From the NCBI GenBank assembly GCA_019746135.1, contig JAIESI010000085.1, forward strand, positions 1 to 36,688: DNA of 36,688 nucleotides, given 5' to 3'. The stretch is from Xanthobacteraceae bacterium (lineage in GTDB: Bacteria > Pseudomonadota > Alphaproteobacteria > Rhizobiales > Xanthobacteraceae). The notes beneath the pieces were generated by a model. It was not told where the DNA came from. It was given only the letters and a program-made list of their open reading frames with translations, and ran no database searches. The number at the start of each line of letters is the position of its first letter. Positions within the stretch are counted from its first letter, which is position 1. The translations under genes and the position numbers were made by a program. Below, piece by piece: positions 17,757 through 25,213 of this stretch.

Positions 17757-18783
17757 GCACCGTCGTTGCCCCGGTTCCGGAGATGTCCACGGTGGCGAAG
17801 CCGGTGGCGGTCAGGCCATTGCCGCCGCAATCCCGGTGGTCGGACAGCTCGAACTTGGAGTTGCGCGTGCACAGGATGGTCGAGCCGCCCCAGGACACCG
17901 CAGGAGCGACCGCGGCGGTGCCTTGCCCCGCCGGGCGGGCGCCCTCGCGGAGCGGCTGGTTGTCCGGCCCGACCGCCTCGCCGAAGCTGTAGAGCCGCCG
18001 CGGCTTGCCGGCGAGGTCGGGCCGCAGGCACTTGCCCGGCGCGACCCGGTACCAGCCGCGCGTGACGACGTTGCCCTGGTCCTCGAAACCCAGCGCGGCC
18101 ATCACGGTGTTGCGGGTCTCGTTGCACCAGGAGAAGCCGGCGTTCGAGGGCCGCTGCGCCGCCGCAATCAGATGATCGAAGAAGTCGGAGCGCGCGGCGG
18201 CGGTGTTCTCCAACCGGTTTTCGACGACGAACTGCGCGATCGCGGTGTCGGTCTTGCTGCTGCGGATGCCGTCGATCGGATTGGCGTCATAGCCCGCGAT
18301 CACCAGCAGCCGCTGGATTGCCGCGTCACGCGCCTGCTCGTCGGTGTATTCCGCGTCCTCGGCGAGATAGGCCGTGGCCAGGCCCTTGTCGTTCTGGCTC
18401 GGCTTGACCGCGGTGAAGCGCGCCATCCGGTATCCGGTGCGGTTGCAGGTCTGTGCCGCGGCGAGCGTGAAGGACTCGTTCGTCACGCAGAAGTCGGCGT
18501 GCCCGTTCTGCGGCAGCGGCGAGCCGCCATAGACCGGCAGGGCGCGGGCGTGGATGTAGATCTGCTCGCTTCCCGAATTGCCCTGCACCACGGTGCGGCA
18601 TTGCGCCGGGTCGATGCGGTACCAGCCGCGCGTCGCCGCGGTTCCCTTGTCTTCGAGCGCAACCGCCACCTCGACGAGGTAGCTCATGCGGCTGCAGATC
18701 TGCACATCCGCGCGCGCGGCCACATCGCTCGAAACGAGCGTCGCGAGCGCAAAGGTCAACCGTGTGATGGTTCGGGCCGTCAT
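17746..18783 (-). CDS. Secreted protein with two DUF1036 domains flanking a peptidoglycan-binding-like segment
   Basis: The 345-residue precursor has a signal peptide (residues 1-25, cleaved after ADV-preceding Ala). Two copies of a DUF1036-type module are present, about residues 26-130 and 215-345. Each has an early Cys (QICSRMSYLVEVAVALED; SWCNETRNTVMAALGFED), a TRGWYRI/TRGWYRV element, and further Cys residues. Between them, AIQRLLVIAGYDANPIDGI and SSKTDTAIAQFV match the small peptidoglycan-binding type 1 fold. The role is unknown; a periplasmic or envelope location is inferred. Divergent from the GlcG/HbpS-like gene across 62 bp. Confidence 0.75.
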   Translation of the reverse strand: MTARTITRLTFALATLVSSDVAARADVQICSRMSYLVEVAVALEDKGTAATRGWYRIDPAQCRTVVQGNSGSEQIYIHARALPVYGGSPLPQNGHADFCVTNESFTLAAAQTCNRTGYRMARFTAVKPSQNDKGLATAYLAEDAEYTDEQARDAAIQRLLVIAGYDANPIDGIRSSKTDTAIAQFVVENRLENTAAARSDFFDHLIAAAQRPSNAGFSWCNETRNTVMAALGFEDQGNVVTRGWYRVAPGKCLRPDLAGKPRRLYSFGEAVGPDNQPLREGARPAGQGTAAVAPAVSWGGSTILCTRNSKFELSDHRDCGGNGLTATGFATVDISGTGATTVQFK

Positions 18784-18790
18784 GTGCGAA

Positions 18791-18800
18791 TCGCATGCGA
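18791..18800. promoter_or_regulatory. 10-bp palindrome in the divergent DUF1036-GlcG promoter region
   Basis: TCGCATGCGA is a perfect palindrome in the 62-bp space between two divergent genes, preceded by TGCGAA and followed by AAATTATC. The location suits an operator, but no regulator is known. Confidence 0.25.
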
Positions 18801-18845
18801 AATTATCACGGCTGGGCTAAAGTCGCACCGCAACGGGAGAACGAC

Positions 18846-19334
18846 ATGGCCTCGATCACGCTGGAACAAGCCAACAAAATTATCGAAGCGATCCTCAAGC
18901 GCGGTGCCGAGATGGATTGCCGGCCGATCAGCGCGGTCGTGGTCGAGCCCGGTTGCATCGTCAAGGCATTCCAGAAGGAGGACGGCGCCTCGATGGCGCG
19001 GTTCGAGATGGCGCTCGGCAAGGCCTATGCGGCGCTGGCTTTGAGCCGCAGCTCCAAGCTGGTGCGCATCCGCCAGGAGGAGAAGCCGGTGTTCATGCGC
19101 TTTCTGATCGCCCAGAGCGACGACCTGCTGTTTGCCGAAGGCGGCGGCATGCAGATCCGCGACAAGGACGGCGAGGTGATCGGCGCGGTCGGCGTGACCG
19201 GCGACACCGAGGACAAGGACGAGGAATTGGCCGTGCACGGCATCCATTCGGCCGGGCTCAAGACCGATGACGATGTGCAGCACATGGGCCGCAAGTTCAG
19301 GACCCGCCTGACCAGCGGCGCGGACGGGCGGTAG
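18846..19334 (+). CDS. GlcG/HbpS family heme-binding-like protein
   Basis: The 162-residue protein has the GlcG/HbpS (DUF336) pattern. The N-terminal helix ITLEQANKIIEAILKRGAEM is followed by SAVVVEPGCIVKAFQKEDGA, the MALGKAYAALAL helix and a C-terminal strand EVIGAVGVTGDTEDKDEELA. Such proteins bind heme or small organic acids, and their exact role varies. GGGAG nine bases before the ATG at 18846 fixes the start; the open frame upstream is not used. No signal peptide was seen, so a cytoplasmic location is likely. Confidence 0.8.
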   Translation: MASITLEQANKIIEAILKRGAEMDCRPISAVVVEPGCIVKAFQKEDGASMARFEMALGKAYAALALSRSSKLVRIRQEEKPVFMRFLIAQSDDLLFAEGGGMQIRDKDGEVIGAVGVTGDTEDKDEELAVHGIHSAGLKTDDDVQHMGRKFRTRLTSGADGR

Positions 19335-19340
19335 CAATCG

Positions 19341-19784
19341 TCACTGCCGGTCGGGGTTTTCCGCGCCGGGCCAGTTGCGGTGGACCCACTTCTCCAAGGG
19401 CCCGCCAAGCAGCAGCACCACGGCGACCAGCGGCGCGCCGAGCACAATCACCGTCCAGTCGCCGACCGCGCAGGCCGCGCCGACGCAGGCGGTGAGCCAC
19501 ACGCAGGCCGCCGTGGTCAGGCCACGGACCTGCTTGTCCATGGCGTTGCGGACGATGACGCCGGCGCCGAGAAAGCCGATGCCGGTGACGATGCCCTGGA
19601 TCACCCGGCCGATATTGCTCGGCTCGCCGTGGCTGACCGCCATCACCACCATCGCCGAGGCGATGCCCACCAGCCCGAGCGTGCGGACGCCGGTCGGCTT
19701 GCCGTGCAGGTCGCGGTTGAGGCCCAGGGCCACACCCGCCAGCGTCGCCACTGCCAGACGCAGGAAGATCTCTGCGGTGTCCAT
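19341..19784 (-). CDS. MgtC/SapB family membrane protein
   Basis: The 147-residue protein has four to five membrane segments and the MgtC signature: GVALGLNRDLHGKPTGVRTL, then GIGFLGAGVIVRN and VRGLTTAACVWLTACVGAA. MgtC proteins modulate ATP synthase or magnesium and acid stress responses in other bacteria; the function here is not known. The common GLERE motif is GLNRD. The ATG at 19784 has GGGAGAG upstream. It starts 11 bp after the stop of the secreted vWA gene on the same strand, so the two are probably co-transcribed. Confidence 0.87.
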   Translation of the reverse strand: MDTAEIFLRLAVATLAGVALGLNRDLHGKPTGVRTLGLVGIASAMVVMAVSHGEPSNIGRVIQGIVTGIGFLGAGVIVRNAMDKQVRGLTTAACVWLTACVGAACAVGDWTVIVLGAPLVAVVLLLGGPLEKWVHRNWPGAENPDRQ

Positions 19785-19795
19785 CGGCTCTCCCG

Positions 19796-20482
19796 CTATT
19801 TCATCGCGATTTCCAGAATGAGCTTCCGGACGATCGCTTGCGAAAAATTCTCGTAGGAATCCGCCGGCACGATGAATGCGCCGGGCCCGCCGATGACGTT
19901 GTCGTAGAAGTACTTGTCGAGCCCCCATTCGAGCGCGACGATCGGCAGGCCGTTGATCACCACGCCCGCCTTCACCGCGTCGTCGCGCGCCTCGCGCACG
20001 TCGCGGCCGCGGTTGTTGGAGCCGTCGCCGGAAATGTCGATCACGCGTTTGAGCCCTCTATAGGGCGCATTCGGCAACAGCAGCATCGCATGATCGATCG
20101 CGCCGCTGATCGAGGTGCCGCCGCCGAACAGTTGCCGCGGCGCGGCCTCGATGGCGTCGGCGAAGGCGTTGGCCGACCTCTCGTCCTTGATCAGCGTCCA
20201 CGGCACCGCCTGCGCCTGCATGCTGTAGCCGGTCCACTGCACCATCAGGGCCGCGATCGAGCCGTTCGCGCCGCCGCGGATCGCGCTCAGCACCTGCTTG
20301 TTGCGGAACGCGTCGGCGTAGCCCTTGCGCTGCAATTCGAAGCGGTACTGATTGACGCTGCCCGAGGCGTCGACCATCAGCGCCAGCAGCAGGTCGGTGG
20401 TCGGCAGCGCGTTGTGCTGCGCCTGCGCCGGCGCAGGGAGCCACAGCAGCAGCGCTACCAGGGCAGACAGCCATCGCGGCAT
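19796..20482 (-). CDS. Secreted DUF1194 (von Willebrand A-like) protein
   Basis: The 228-residue precursor starts with a signal peptide (RWLSALVALLLWLPAPAQA). A von Willebrand A-type domain follows, with a MIDAS metal site (LMVDASGSVN), GGGTSISGAIDHA as the second loop and VIDISGDGSNNRG as the third. It likely binds a ligand through a divalent cation in the periplasm. AAGGAA upstream supports the ATG at 20482. An in-frame Met nine codons earlier is possible, while the open frame beyond it is not coding. Confidence 0.87.
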   Translation of the reverse strand: MPRWLSALVALLLWLPAPAQAQHNALPTTDLLLALMVDASGSVNQYRFELQRKGYADAFRNKQVLSAIRGGANGSIAALMVQWTGYSMQAQAVPWTLIKDERSANAFADAIEAAPRQLFGGGTSISGAIDHAMLLLPNAPYRGLKRVIDISGDGSNNRGRDVREARDDAVKAGVVINGLPIVALEWGLDKYFYDNVIGGPGAFIVPADSYENFSQAIVRKLILEIAMK

Positions 20483-20557
20483 GATCGGTTCCTTGCGAAA
20501 ATCCCTCATTGCGCGCCGCCGCGCCGTCCCGGAGAATAGCGCAAAGGGAGAAACGCG

Positions 20558-21514
20558 ATGATCAGAAAACTGGCATTGACGGGCCTGATCTTCCTCGCGG
20601 GCCTGACGGCGGCGAAAGCGCAATATCCCGACAAACCGGTCAAGATCGTGGTCCCGGTCGCGGCCGGCGGCGGCGTCGACGTGATGGCGCGGCTGCTTGC
20701 GCTCAAGCTCGCCGAGCGTCTCAACCAGCAGTTCGTGGTGGAGAACCGACCGGGCGCCGCGGGCGTGATCGGCAGCAAGGCGGTGATCGCCTCGCCCGCC
20801 GACGGCACGACGTTGCTCTACACGCCGTCGAGCCTGTCGCTGTCGGTCGTGGTCAACAAGACGCCGCCCTACGATCTGGCGAAAGATTTCACGCCGATCA
20901 TTAACGTCGCGATCAGCCCGTACGCGCTGGTGGTCAACCCGTCGGTGCCGGCGAAGGACCTGAAGGAGTTCATCGCCTATGCCAAGGCCAACCCCGGCAA
21001 GCTCGCCTACGGCTCGGCCGGCGTCGGCAGCGCCTCGCATCTCGCGGGCGAGCTGCTCAAGGCCAAGGTCGGCTTCGACATGGTGCATGTGCCGAACAAG
21101 GGCATGAACCCGGCGATCATCGACCTGATGGGCGGGCAGGTGCAGGTGCTGTTCGCGAGCGTGCCCGGCATGATGTCGGAAAAATCCGAGCGCATCCGCC
21201 CGGTGGCGATGGCGGAGATGAAGCGCTCGGCACTGCTGCCTGAGATGCCGACGATGGACGAGACCGGGCTGCCGGGGTTCGCGGTCGGCAACTGGGCGGG
21301 CCTGCTCGGGCCTCCGGGTCTCGATCCGAAGATCGTTGCCAGGCTCAACAGCGAGATCATCGCCATCCTCGGCACCGCCGACGTGAAGGAGCGCGTCAAG
21401 ACGCTGGGCTTCGACGTGATCGCGAGCACCCCTGAGCAGTTCGCGCGGCAGCTTCAGGAGGACGTCGAGCGCTGGGGGCCGGTGGCGAAGGCCGCGAGCG
21501 AGGAGAAGAAATAG
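20558..21514 (+). CDS. Bug/TctC-family periplasmic solute-binding protein
   Basis: The 318-residue precursor has a signal peptide (LALTGLIFLAGLTAAKA). The Bug (TctC) fold follows: YPDKPVKIVVPVAAGGGVDV, VVENRPGAAGVIGSKAV, and KLAYGSAGVGSASHLAGEL in the ligand-binding loop. Such proteins capture carboxylates for tripartite TctABC carriers or act as sensors. No tctA or tctB is in the window, so this is one of the orphan Bug proteins common in these bacteria. AAGGGAGAAACGCG leads to the ATG. An IS630 remnant begins right after its stop. Confidence 0.92.
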   Translation: MIRKLALTGLIFLAGLTAAKAQYPDKPVKIVVPVAAGGGVDVMARLLALKLAERLNQQFVVENRPGAAGVIGSKAVIASPADGTTLLYTPSSLSLSVVVNKTPPYDLAKDFTPIINVAISPYALVVNPSVPAKDLKEFIAYAKANPGKLAYGSAGVGSASHLAGELLKAKVGFDMVHVPNKGMNPAIIDLMGGQVQVLFASVPGMMSEKSERIRPVAMAEMKRSALLPEMPTMDETGLPGFAVGNWAGLLGPPGLDPKIVARLNSEIIAILGTADVKERVKTLGFDVIASTPEQFARQLQEDVERWGPVAKAASEEKK

Positions 21515-21923
21515 CGGCTAAAGCGCTACGACCGGATCACAGCACCCTGGCTGTTCGAAGGCCCGATCGACGGCGAAAGCTTCGCCAGCTACGTCGAGAA
21601 TGTCCTGCTTCCCACGCTGCAGCCCCGGCGACGTGGTCATCATGGACAATCTCGGCAGCCACAGGGGCAAGATCGTCACGCCAGCTCATCCGCTTGGCCG
21701 GGGCCAAGCGGCTCCCGCTGCCAAATACTCGCCGAACCTGAACCCGATCGAACAGGTTTTCGCCAAGCTCAAGCATCTGCTGGCGCAAAGCCGCCGCGCG
21801 AACTGTCGAAACCGCCTGCGCCGCTATCGGCGCGCTTCTTGGGGCATTCACCGCTGATGAGTGCGCCAGCTACTTTAAAAACTCAGGACAGGCACCAACC
21901 TAAAATACATTGCGCTTTAGCCG
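21515..21923 (+). pseudogene. Decayed IS630-family transposase fragment with flanking inverted repeats
   Basis: Translated pieces match the C-terminal half of an IS630 transposase in three frames: RITAPWLFEGPIDGESFASY (from about 21530), then GDVVIMDNLGSHRGK (from 21627), YSPNLNPIEQVFAKLKHLL (about 21724) and GALLGAFTADECASYFKNSG ending at the TAA of 21901-21903. At least three or four frameshifts separate these parts, and the N-terminal half is missing. Perfect 12-bp inverted repeats (CGGCTAAAGCGC at 21515-21526 and its complement at 21912-21923) bracket the fragment. DxE residues are seen only as MDN and NPIE. Cannot transpose. Confidence 0.88.
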
Positions 21924-21958
21924 GGCTGCACGGCTTTCCGATAGAAGAGGAGGGTTCC

Positions 21959-22648
21959 ATGACAAAGCCCGCAATCATTCTCGTGCATGGCTTCTGGGGC
22001 GGCGCCGCCCACTGGGCGAAAGTGATCCGCGAACTCTGGAACCGGGGCTATTCCGATCTTCACGCGGTCGAGATGCCGCTCACGTCGCTGGCCGACGATG
22101 CCGGGCGACTGCGAAAGATGATCGCGCAGCGGGAGGGCAAGGTGCTGCTTGTCGGCCATTCCTATGGCGGCGCCGTGATCACCGAAGCGGGCAATGCGCC
22201 TAATATCGCGGGTCTTGTCTATATTGCCGCCTTCGCGCCCGACGCGGGGGAAAGTCCCGGCAGCATTTCGCAGGCGATTCCCCCGGCGGCATTTGCCAAC
22301 ATCGCGCCCGACAGCGATGGCTATCTCTGGATCAAGCCGGACCAATATCACGACAGCTTCTGCAAGGACCTCGATGCGGAAGAGGGCCTGGTCATGGCGG
22401 TCACCCAGAAGGCGCCGGTTGGCGCGACCTTTGGCGATGCGATCAGCGAACCCGCATGGAAGCACAAGCCAAGCTGGTATCAGATATCCAGCCAGGACCG
22501 CATGATAAATCCCGAGAACCAGAAGATGATGTCGGCGCGCATGAATGCGAGGAAAGTCATCGCGCTGGAGGCGAGCCATGCGTCGCTGGCGTCGCGCCCG
22601 AAGGAGGTCGCCGACCTGATCGTGGAAGCGGCGCAGTCCATTTCATAG
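21959..22648 (+). CDS. Alpha/beta hydrolase of the small esterase type
   Basis: The 229-residue protein has IILVHGFWGGAAHW (oxyanion loop), the nucleophile elbow VGHSYGGAVI, and the catalytic His in LEASHASLASRP. An acidic residue lies in ISSQDRMINPE. These features match the small alpha/beta hydrolase group (salicylate/pyrethroid-type esterases). A GAGGAGGG ribosome-binding site precedes the ATG at 21959 by about five bases. The IS630 remnant ends 35 bp upstream, so the native promoter may have been replaced or reduced. Substrate is unknown. Confidence 0.85.
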   Translation: MTKPAIILVHGFWGGAAHWAKVIRELWNRGYSDLHAVEMPLTSLADDAGRLRKMIAQREGKVLLVGHSYGGAVITEAGNAPNIAGLVYIAAFAPDAGESPGSISQAIPPAAFANIAPDSDGYLWIKPDQYHDSFCKDLDAEEGLVMAVTQKAPVGATFGDAISEPAWKHKPSWYQISSQDRMINPENQKMMSARMNARKVIALEASHASLASRPKEVADLIVEAAQSIS

Positions 22649-22660
22649 GGCGTCGCTGGC

Positions 22661-22677
22661 GTCCTCCGCCGGAGGAC
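22661..22677 (+). other. Short stem-loop after the esterase gene
   Basis: GTCCTCC (22661-22667) and GGAGGAC (22671-22677) form a perfect 7-bp stem with a 3-base loop. It lies 13 bp past the esterase stop. There is no T-run, so it is at best a weak terminator or processing element. Confidence 0.3.
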
Positions 22678-22710
22678 CACTCTCTGGTTCCGGCCGGATG
22701 AGCTCACACC

Positions 22711-23033
22711 CTGGAGCGGGATGCGTTTGGGTTGAGTCGCACAACCTCGATTGTCATGCTCGCCTATAGCCGTCCGTAGGGCGGCGTCGCTTCGCTCGCC
22801 CATAGCCGTCCGTAGGGCGGCGTCGCTTCGCTCGCCCATAGCCGTTCGAAGGACGGCGTCGCTTCGCTCGCCCATAGCCGTTCGAAGGACGGCGTCGCTT
22901 CGCTCGCCTATAGCCGTCCGAAGGACGGCGTCGCTTCGCTCGCCTATGGGGGGGCGGCGCATCCACTGGATCGCCCGCCTGCACTGGCTATGACGGTCGA
23001 TGAGATGGATCGACCAAAAATCATCATGCTCTA
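22711..23033. repeat. Composite intergenic repeat element with mosaic-repeat termini
   Basis: Read on the minus strand, the element starts TAGAGCATGATG (at 23033) and ends CATCCCGCTCCAG (at 22711). These ends resemble the ends of the two-palindrome copies at 7158 and 26354 (GAGCATGATC ... CATCCCGCTTTA). The interior is different: about 60 bp, an array of five tandem 36-bp units, then a further 35 bp. The TAG that ends the 2-hydroxyacid dehydrogenase gene is its outer edge. This element accounts for nearly all of the 382 bp between the esterase and dehydrogenase genes. Confidence 0.7.
22759..22938. repeat. Array of five tandem 36-bp hairpin-forming units
   Basis: Five head-to-tail 36-bp units start CTCGCC(C/T)ATAGCCGT and end GGCGTCGCTTCG, with a partial sixth after 22939. 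Each contains a 7-bp stem with a 3-base loop (GCCGTCC GAA GGACGGC in unit 5). Base changes between units fall so that the stem still pairs, partly through G.U. There are no spacers, so this is not a CRISPR array. Confidence 0.95.
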
Positions 23034-24011
23034 ATAGACGCGATGCTGCGCCTCGAGCTTCTGCACCACCACGCGCTCCACGTTCTGCCACGCGGTCCGG
23101 AACAGCGAGGTCCAGGATTGCCGCGTGATGCCGGCGATATGCGGCGTCAGCAGCAGCCGGGACGCCGCTTCGCCGGTGAGCTTGAGCAGCGGGTTGTCCG
23201 GCGCCGGCGGCTCGGTGGAATAGACGTCGACCGCCGCGCCGCCGAGATGGCCGGATGTCAGGCTTGCCGCCAGCGCCGCCTCGTCGACGATGCCGCCGCG
23301 CGAGCCCTGGATCAGGATCGCGCCGGGTTTCATGCGCGCAAGCTCCTTGGCGCCGATCAGGTTCTGTGTCGCCGGCAGGAGCGGCACATGCAGCGAAACC
23401 ATGTCCGAGCCCGCCAGCAGCTCGTCCAGTGACACCGGCCGCGCATCGAGCGATTTCGCCAGCGCGGCATCGCCGGCCGCCGGGTCGAACGTGCAGAGCT
23501 TCGCGCCCATGCGGTGGAACGCCTGCGCCACCGCGCGGCCGATGGTGCCGAAGCCGATCAGGCCGACCGTCAGCCCTTCGATGCCTTTGAGATTGTCGGC
23601 GACCATGCGGGCGCGGAACGGGGCATAGCGGCCGGCCTTGATCTCCGCATCGGCCCAGGCGAAGCGCCGCAGCAGCATCGACGCTGCGGTGACGGCATAT
23701 TCGGCGACCGCGCTGTTGCTGCCGCCCGGCACATTGGCCACAGGGATGCGGAGCCTCGTCAACGCGCCCTGATCGAGCCGGTCGACGCCCGCGCCGGTGA
23801 CCTGCACCAGCCTGAGCGCCGTGCCTTCGAACAGCTCCGGCGCGAGCTTCGGCCCGACCGCCGGGATCACCAGCCCGTCGCTGGCCTTGATCAGCGCGGG
23901 GACGTCGGCATCGGCCGGGCCGCGATAGGCAACTTCGAGGGTCTTGGGTGCTGCGGCGTCGACGCGCGTGAAGTCGGCTTCGGGGCGAAGGCAGAGAACG
24001 CGGTTGGCCAT
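23031..24011 (-). CDS. D-isomer-specific 2-hydroxyacid dehydrogenase family protein
   Basis: The 326-residue enzyme has the two-domain NAD(P)-dependent fold. The Rossmann loop is GLIGFGTIGRAVAQAF (about residues 149-164), the catalytic Arg is in GSRGGIVDEAAL, the Glu is in YSTEPPAPDNP and the His is in LLTPHIAG. Such enzymes reduce 2-keto acids or oxidise 2-hydroxy acids; substrate is not predictable. It is the last gene of the four-gene minus-strand operon, starting 10 bp after the cupin stop. Its stop codon is part of the composite repeat element. Confidence 0.92.
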   Translation of the reverse strand: MANRVLCLRPEADFTRVDAAAPKTLEVAYRGPADADVPALIKASDGLVIPAVGPKLAPELFEGTALRLVQVTGAGVDRLDQGALTRLRIPVANVPGGSNSAVAEYAVTAASMLLRRFAWADAEIKAGRYAPFRARMVADNLKGIEGLTVGLIGFGTIGRAVAQAFHRMGAKLCTFDPAAGDAALAKSLDARPVSLDELLAGSDMVSLHVPLLPATQNLIGAKELARMKPGAILIQGSRGGIVDEAALAASLTSGHLGGAAVDVYSTEPPAPDNPLLKLTGEAASRLLLTPHIAGITRQSWTSLFRTAWQNVERVVVQKLEAQHRVY

Positions 24012-24021
24012 GGGCGGTATT

Positions 24022-24396
24022 TCAGAAGCTCTTGAACTCGGTGGTGCCTTTGGTGACGTCGGGCTCCGCGAAGAAGCACAGCAGCACCAGCGGCTCGTTG
24101 CCGGTGTTGCGCGTCATGTGCTTTTCGTTCGGCGGGATCAGCACGATGTCGCCCGGCTTGATCGGGATCTCGCCGCTTTCGGCAACCGTCGTGCCGGTGC
24201 CCTTGAGCACGTAGATGCACTCCTCGAAGCCGTGATGCATGTGTGGCCCACGCGGCGGATCGCCGGGCTTGGGCACCGCCAGCTCGGCGATGCGGAACGT
24301 GACGTTCGAGCCGATCGCGCCCGACACCGGCTCGAGCGAGGTGCGGCCGGGCAGGCCGAGCTTCTTGGCTTCCGATTGCTTGAGCAGCCGCGCCAT
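24022..24396 (-). CDS. Single-domain cupin protein
   Basis: The 124-residue protein is a small cupin. Motif 1 is GPHMHHGFEECIYVLKGTG, with the His and Glu metal ligands, and motif 2 is KPGDIVLIPPNEKHMTRNTG with the second His. A metal-dependent enzyme or a small-molecule-binding protein is possible. GGGAGAG precedes the ATG at 24396. The longer open frame upstream overlaps the creatininase gene end and is not used. Spacing to the genes on each side is 10-13 bp, so it is within the operon. Confidence 0.88.
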   Translation of the reverse strand: MARLLKQSEAKKLGLPGRTSLEPVSGAIGSNVTFRIAELAVPKPGDPPRGPHMHHGFEECIYVLKGTGTTVAESGEIPIKPGDIVLIPPNEKHMTRNTGNEPLVLLCFFAEPDVTKGTTEFKSF

Positions 24397-24409
24397 CAGG
24401 CTCTCTCCC

Positions 24410-25213
24410 TCAACCGACCTGTCGCAATTGCTTGATCTCGCGGGTGCCGCCCTGCACCGCGTCGAGCTGACGGTAGATTTCCCGCGCCTCCCGGGCGATG
24501 GCATCGGCGATGTCGGTCAGCATCTTCGCGCCCTTCTCGGCGGTGGCGTGCTGCGGACTGCCGAACCAGCCGGTCGGCGCGATCGAGCGGATGTCGGTCA
24601 GCACCGGCTGATAGCTGCGGGTCCGCCGCAGCTTGTCCATCTTGTGCCCGAGCGCATGGTCGGACGAATAGTCGATGCGGTCGAGATGCACGAGGTTCGG
24701 GCTGTGCGCCAGCACCGCCAGCGCCTCGATCTCGCCGCCATGGGTCAGCCCGTTGCAGGAATGGCCGTAAAGCTCTTCCGCGACGTAGCAGGCCTGCACG
24801 GTCAGGACGCTCATGCCGTGGTCGCGGTGCAGCGCTTCGGCGGCGATGGCGAGCGAGGGAATGTTGCCCTCGTGCCAGTTGATGATCATCAGCTGCTTGG
24901 CGCCATGCTTCGCCGTCGAGACGCAGGTCTCGGTCTGCACCCGCATATAGGTGTCGGGCGTAAGCGTGATGGTGCCCTCGAACGGCATGTGCATCGGCGT
25001 CACGCCGAACGGCGTCGCCGGCAGCACCAGCCCGTCCATCCGCTCGGCGACCGCGTGGGCGATGATGTTGGCGGCGAGCGTGTCGGTGCCGGTGGGAAGA
25101 TGCGGCCCGTGCTGCTCGACGCTGCCGCAGGGCAGGATCACGAACGGGTTCTTCTTGAGCTGCGCCGCGATCTCCGGCTGCGTCAGGTCGGCGAAATAGC
25201 GGCTAGGCAACAT
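24410..25213 (-). CDS. Creatininase-family amidohydrolase
   Basis: The 267-residue protein has the creatininase/MftE-type metal site: LPCGSVEQHGPHLPTGTDT near the N-terminus, INWHEGN (usually NGHGGN), and a Glu-rich THGGEIEAL further on. Members hydrolyse small cyclic amides or peptide-like bonds using Zn or Mn. Activity on creatinine is not implied. Its start overlaps the end of the Gfo/Idh/MocA gene by 11 bp, and the cupin start is 13 bp after its stop. Together they form a tightly packed operon. Confidence 0.88.
   Translation of the reverse strand: MLPSRYFADLTQPEIAAQLKKNPFVILPCGSVEQHGPHLPTGTDTLAANIIAHAVAERMDGLVLPATPFGVTPMHMPFEGTITLTPDTYMRVQTETCVSTAKHGAKQLMIINWHEGNIPSLAIAAEALHRDHGMSVLTVQACYVAEELYGHSCNGLTHGGEIEALAVLAHSPNLVHLDRIDYSSDHALGHKMDKLRRTRSYQPVLTDIRSIAPTGWFGSPQHATAEKGAKMLTDIADAIAREAREIYRQLDAVQGGTREIKQLRQVG

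Noticed and set aside
22759..22938. Tandem 36-bp units as a CRISPR array
   Set aside because: The units are contiguous without unique spacers, and no cas gene is in the window.
22480..23091. Minus-strand open frame with a 12-residue repeat (MGERSDAVLRTA)
   Set aside because: The amino acid repeat simply reflects the 36-bp DNA repeats, and the frame overlaps two real genes at its ends.
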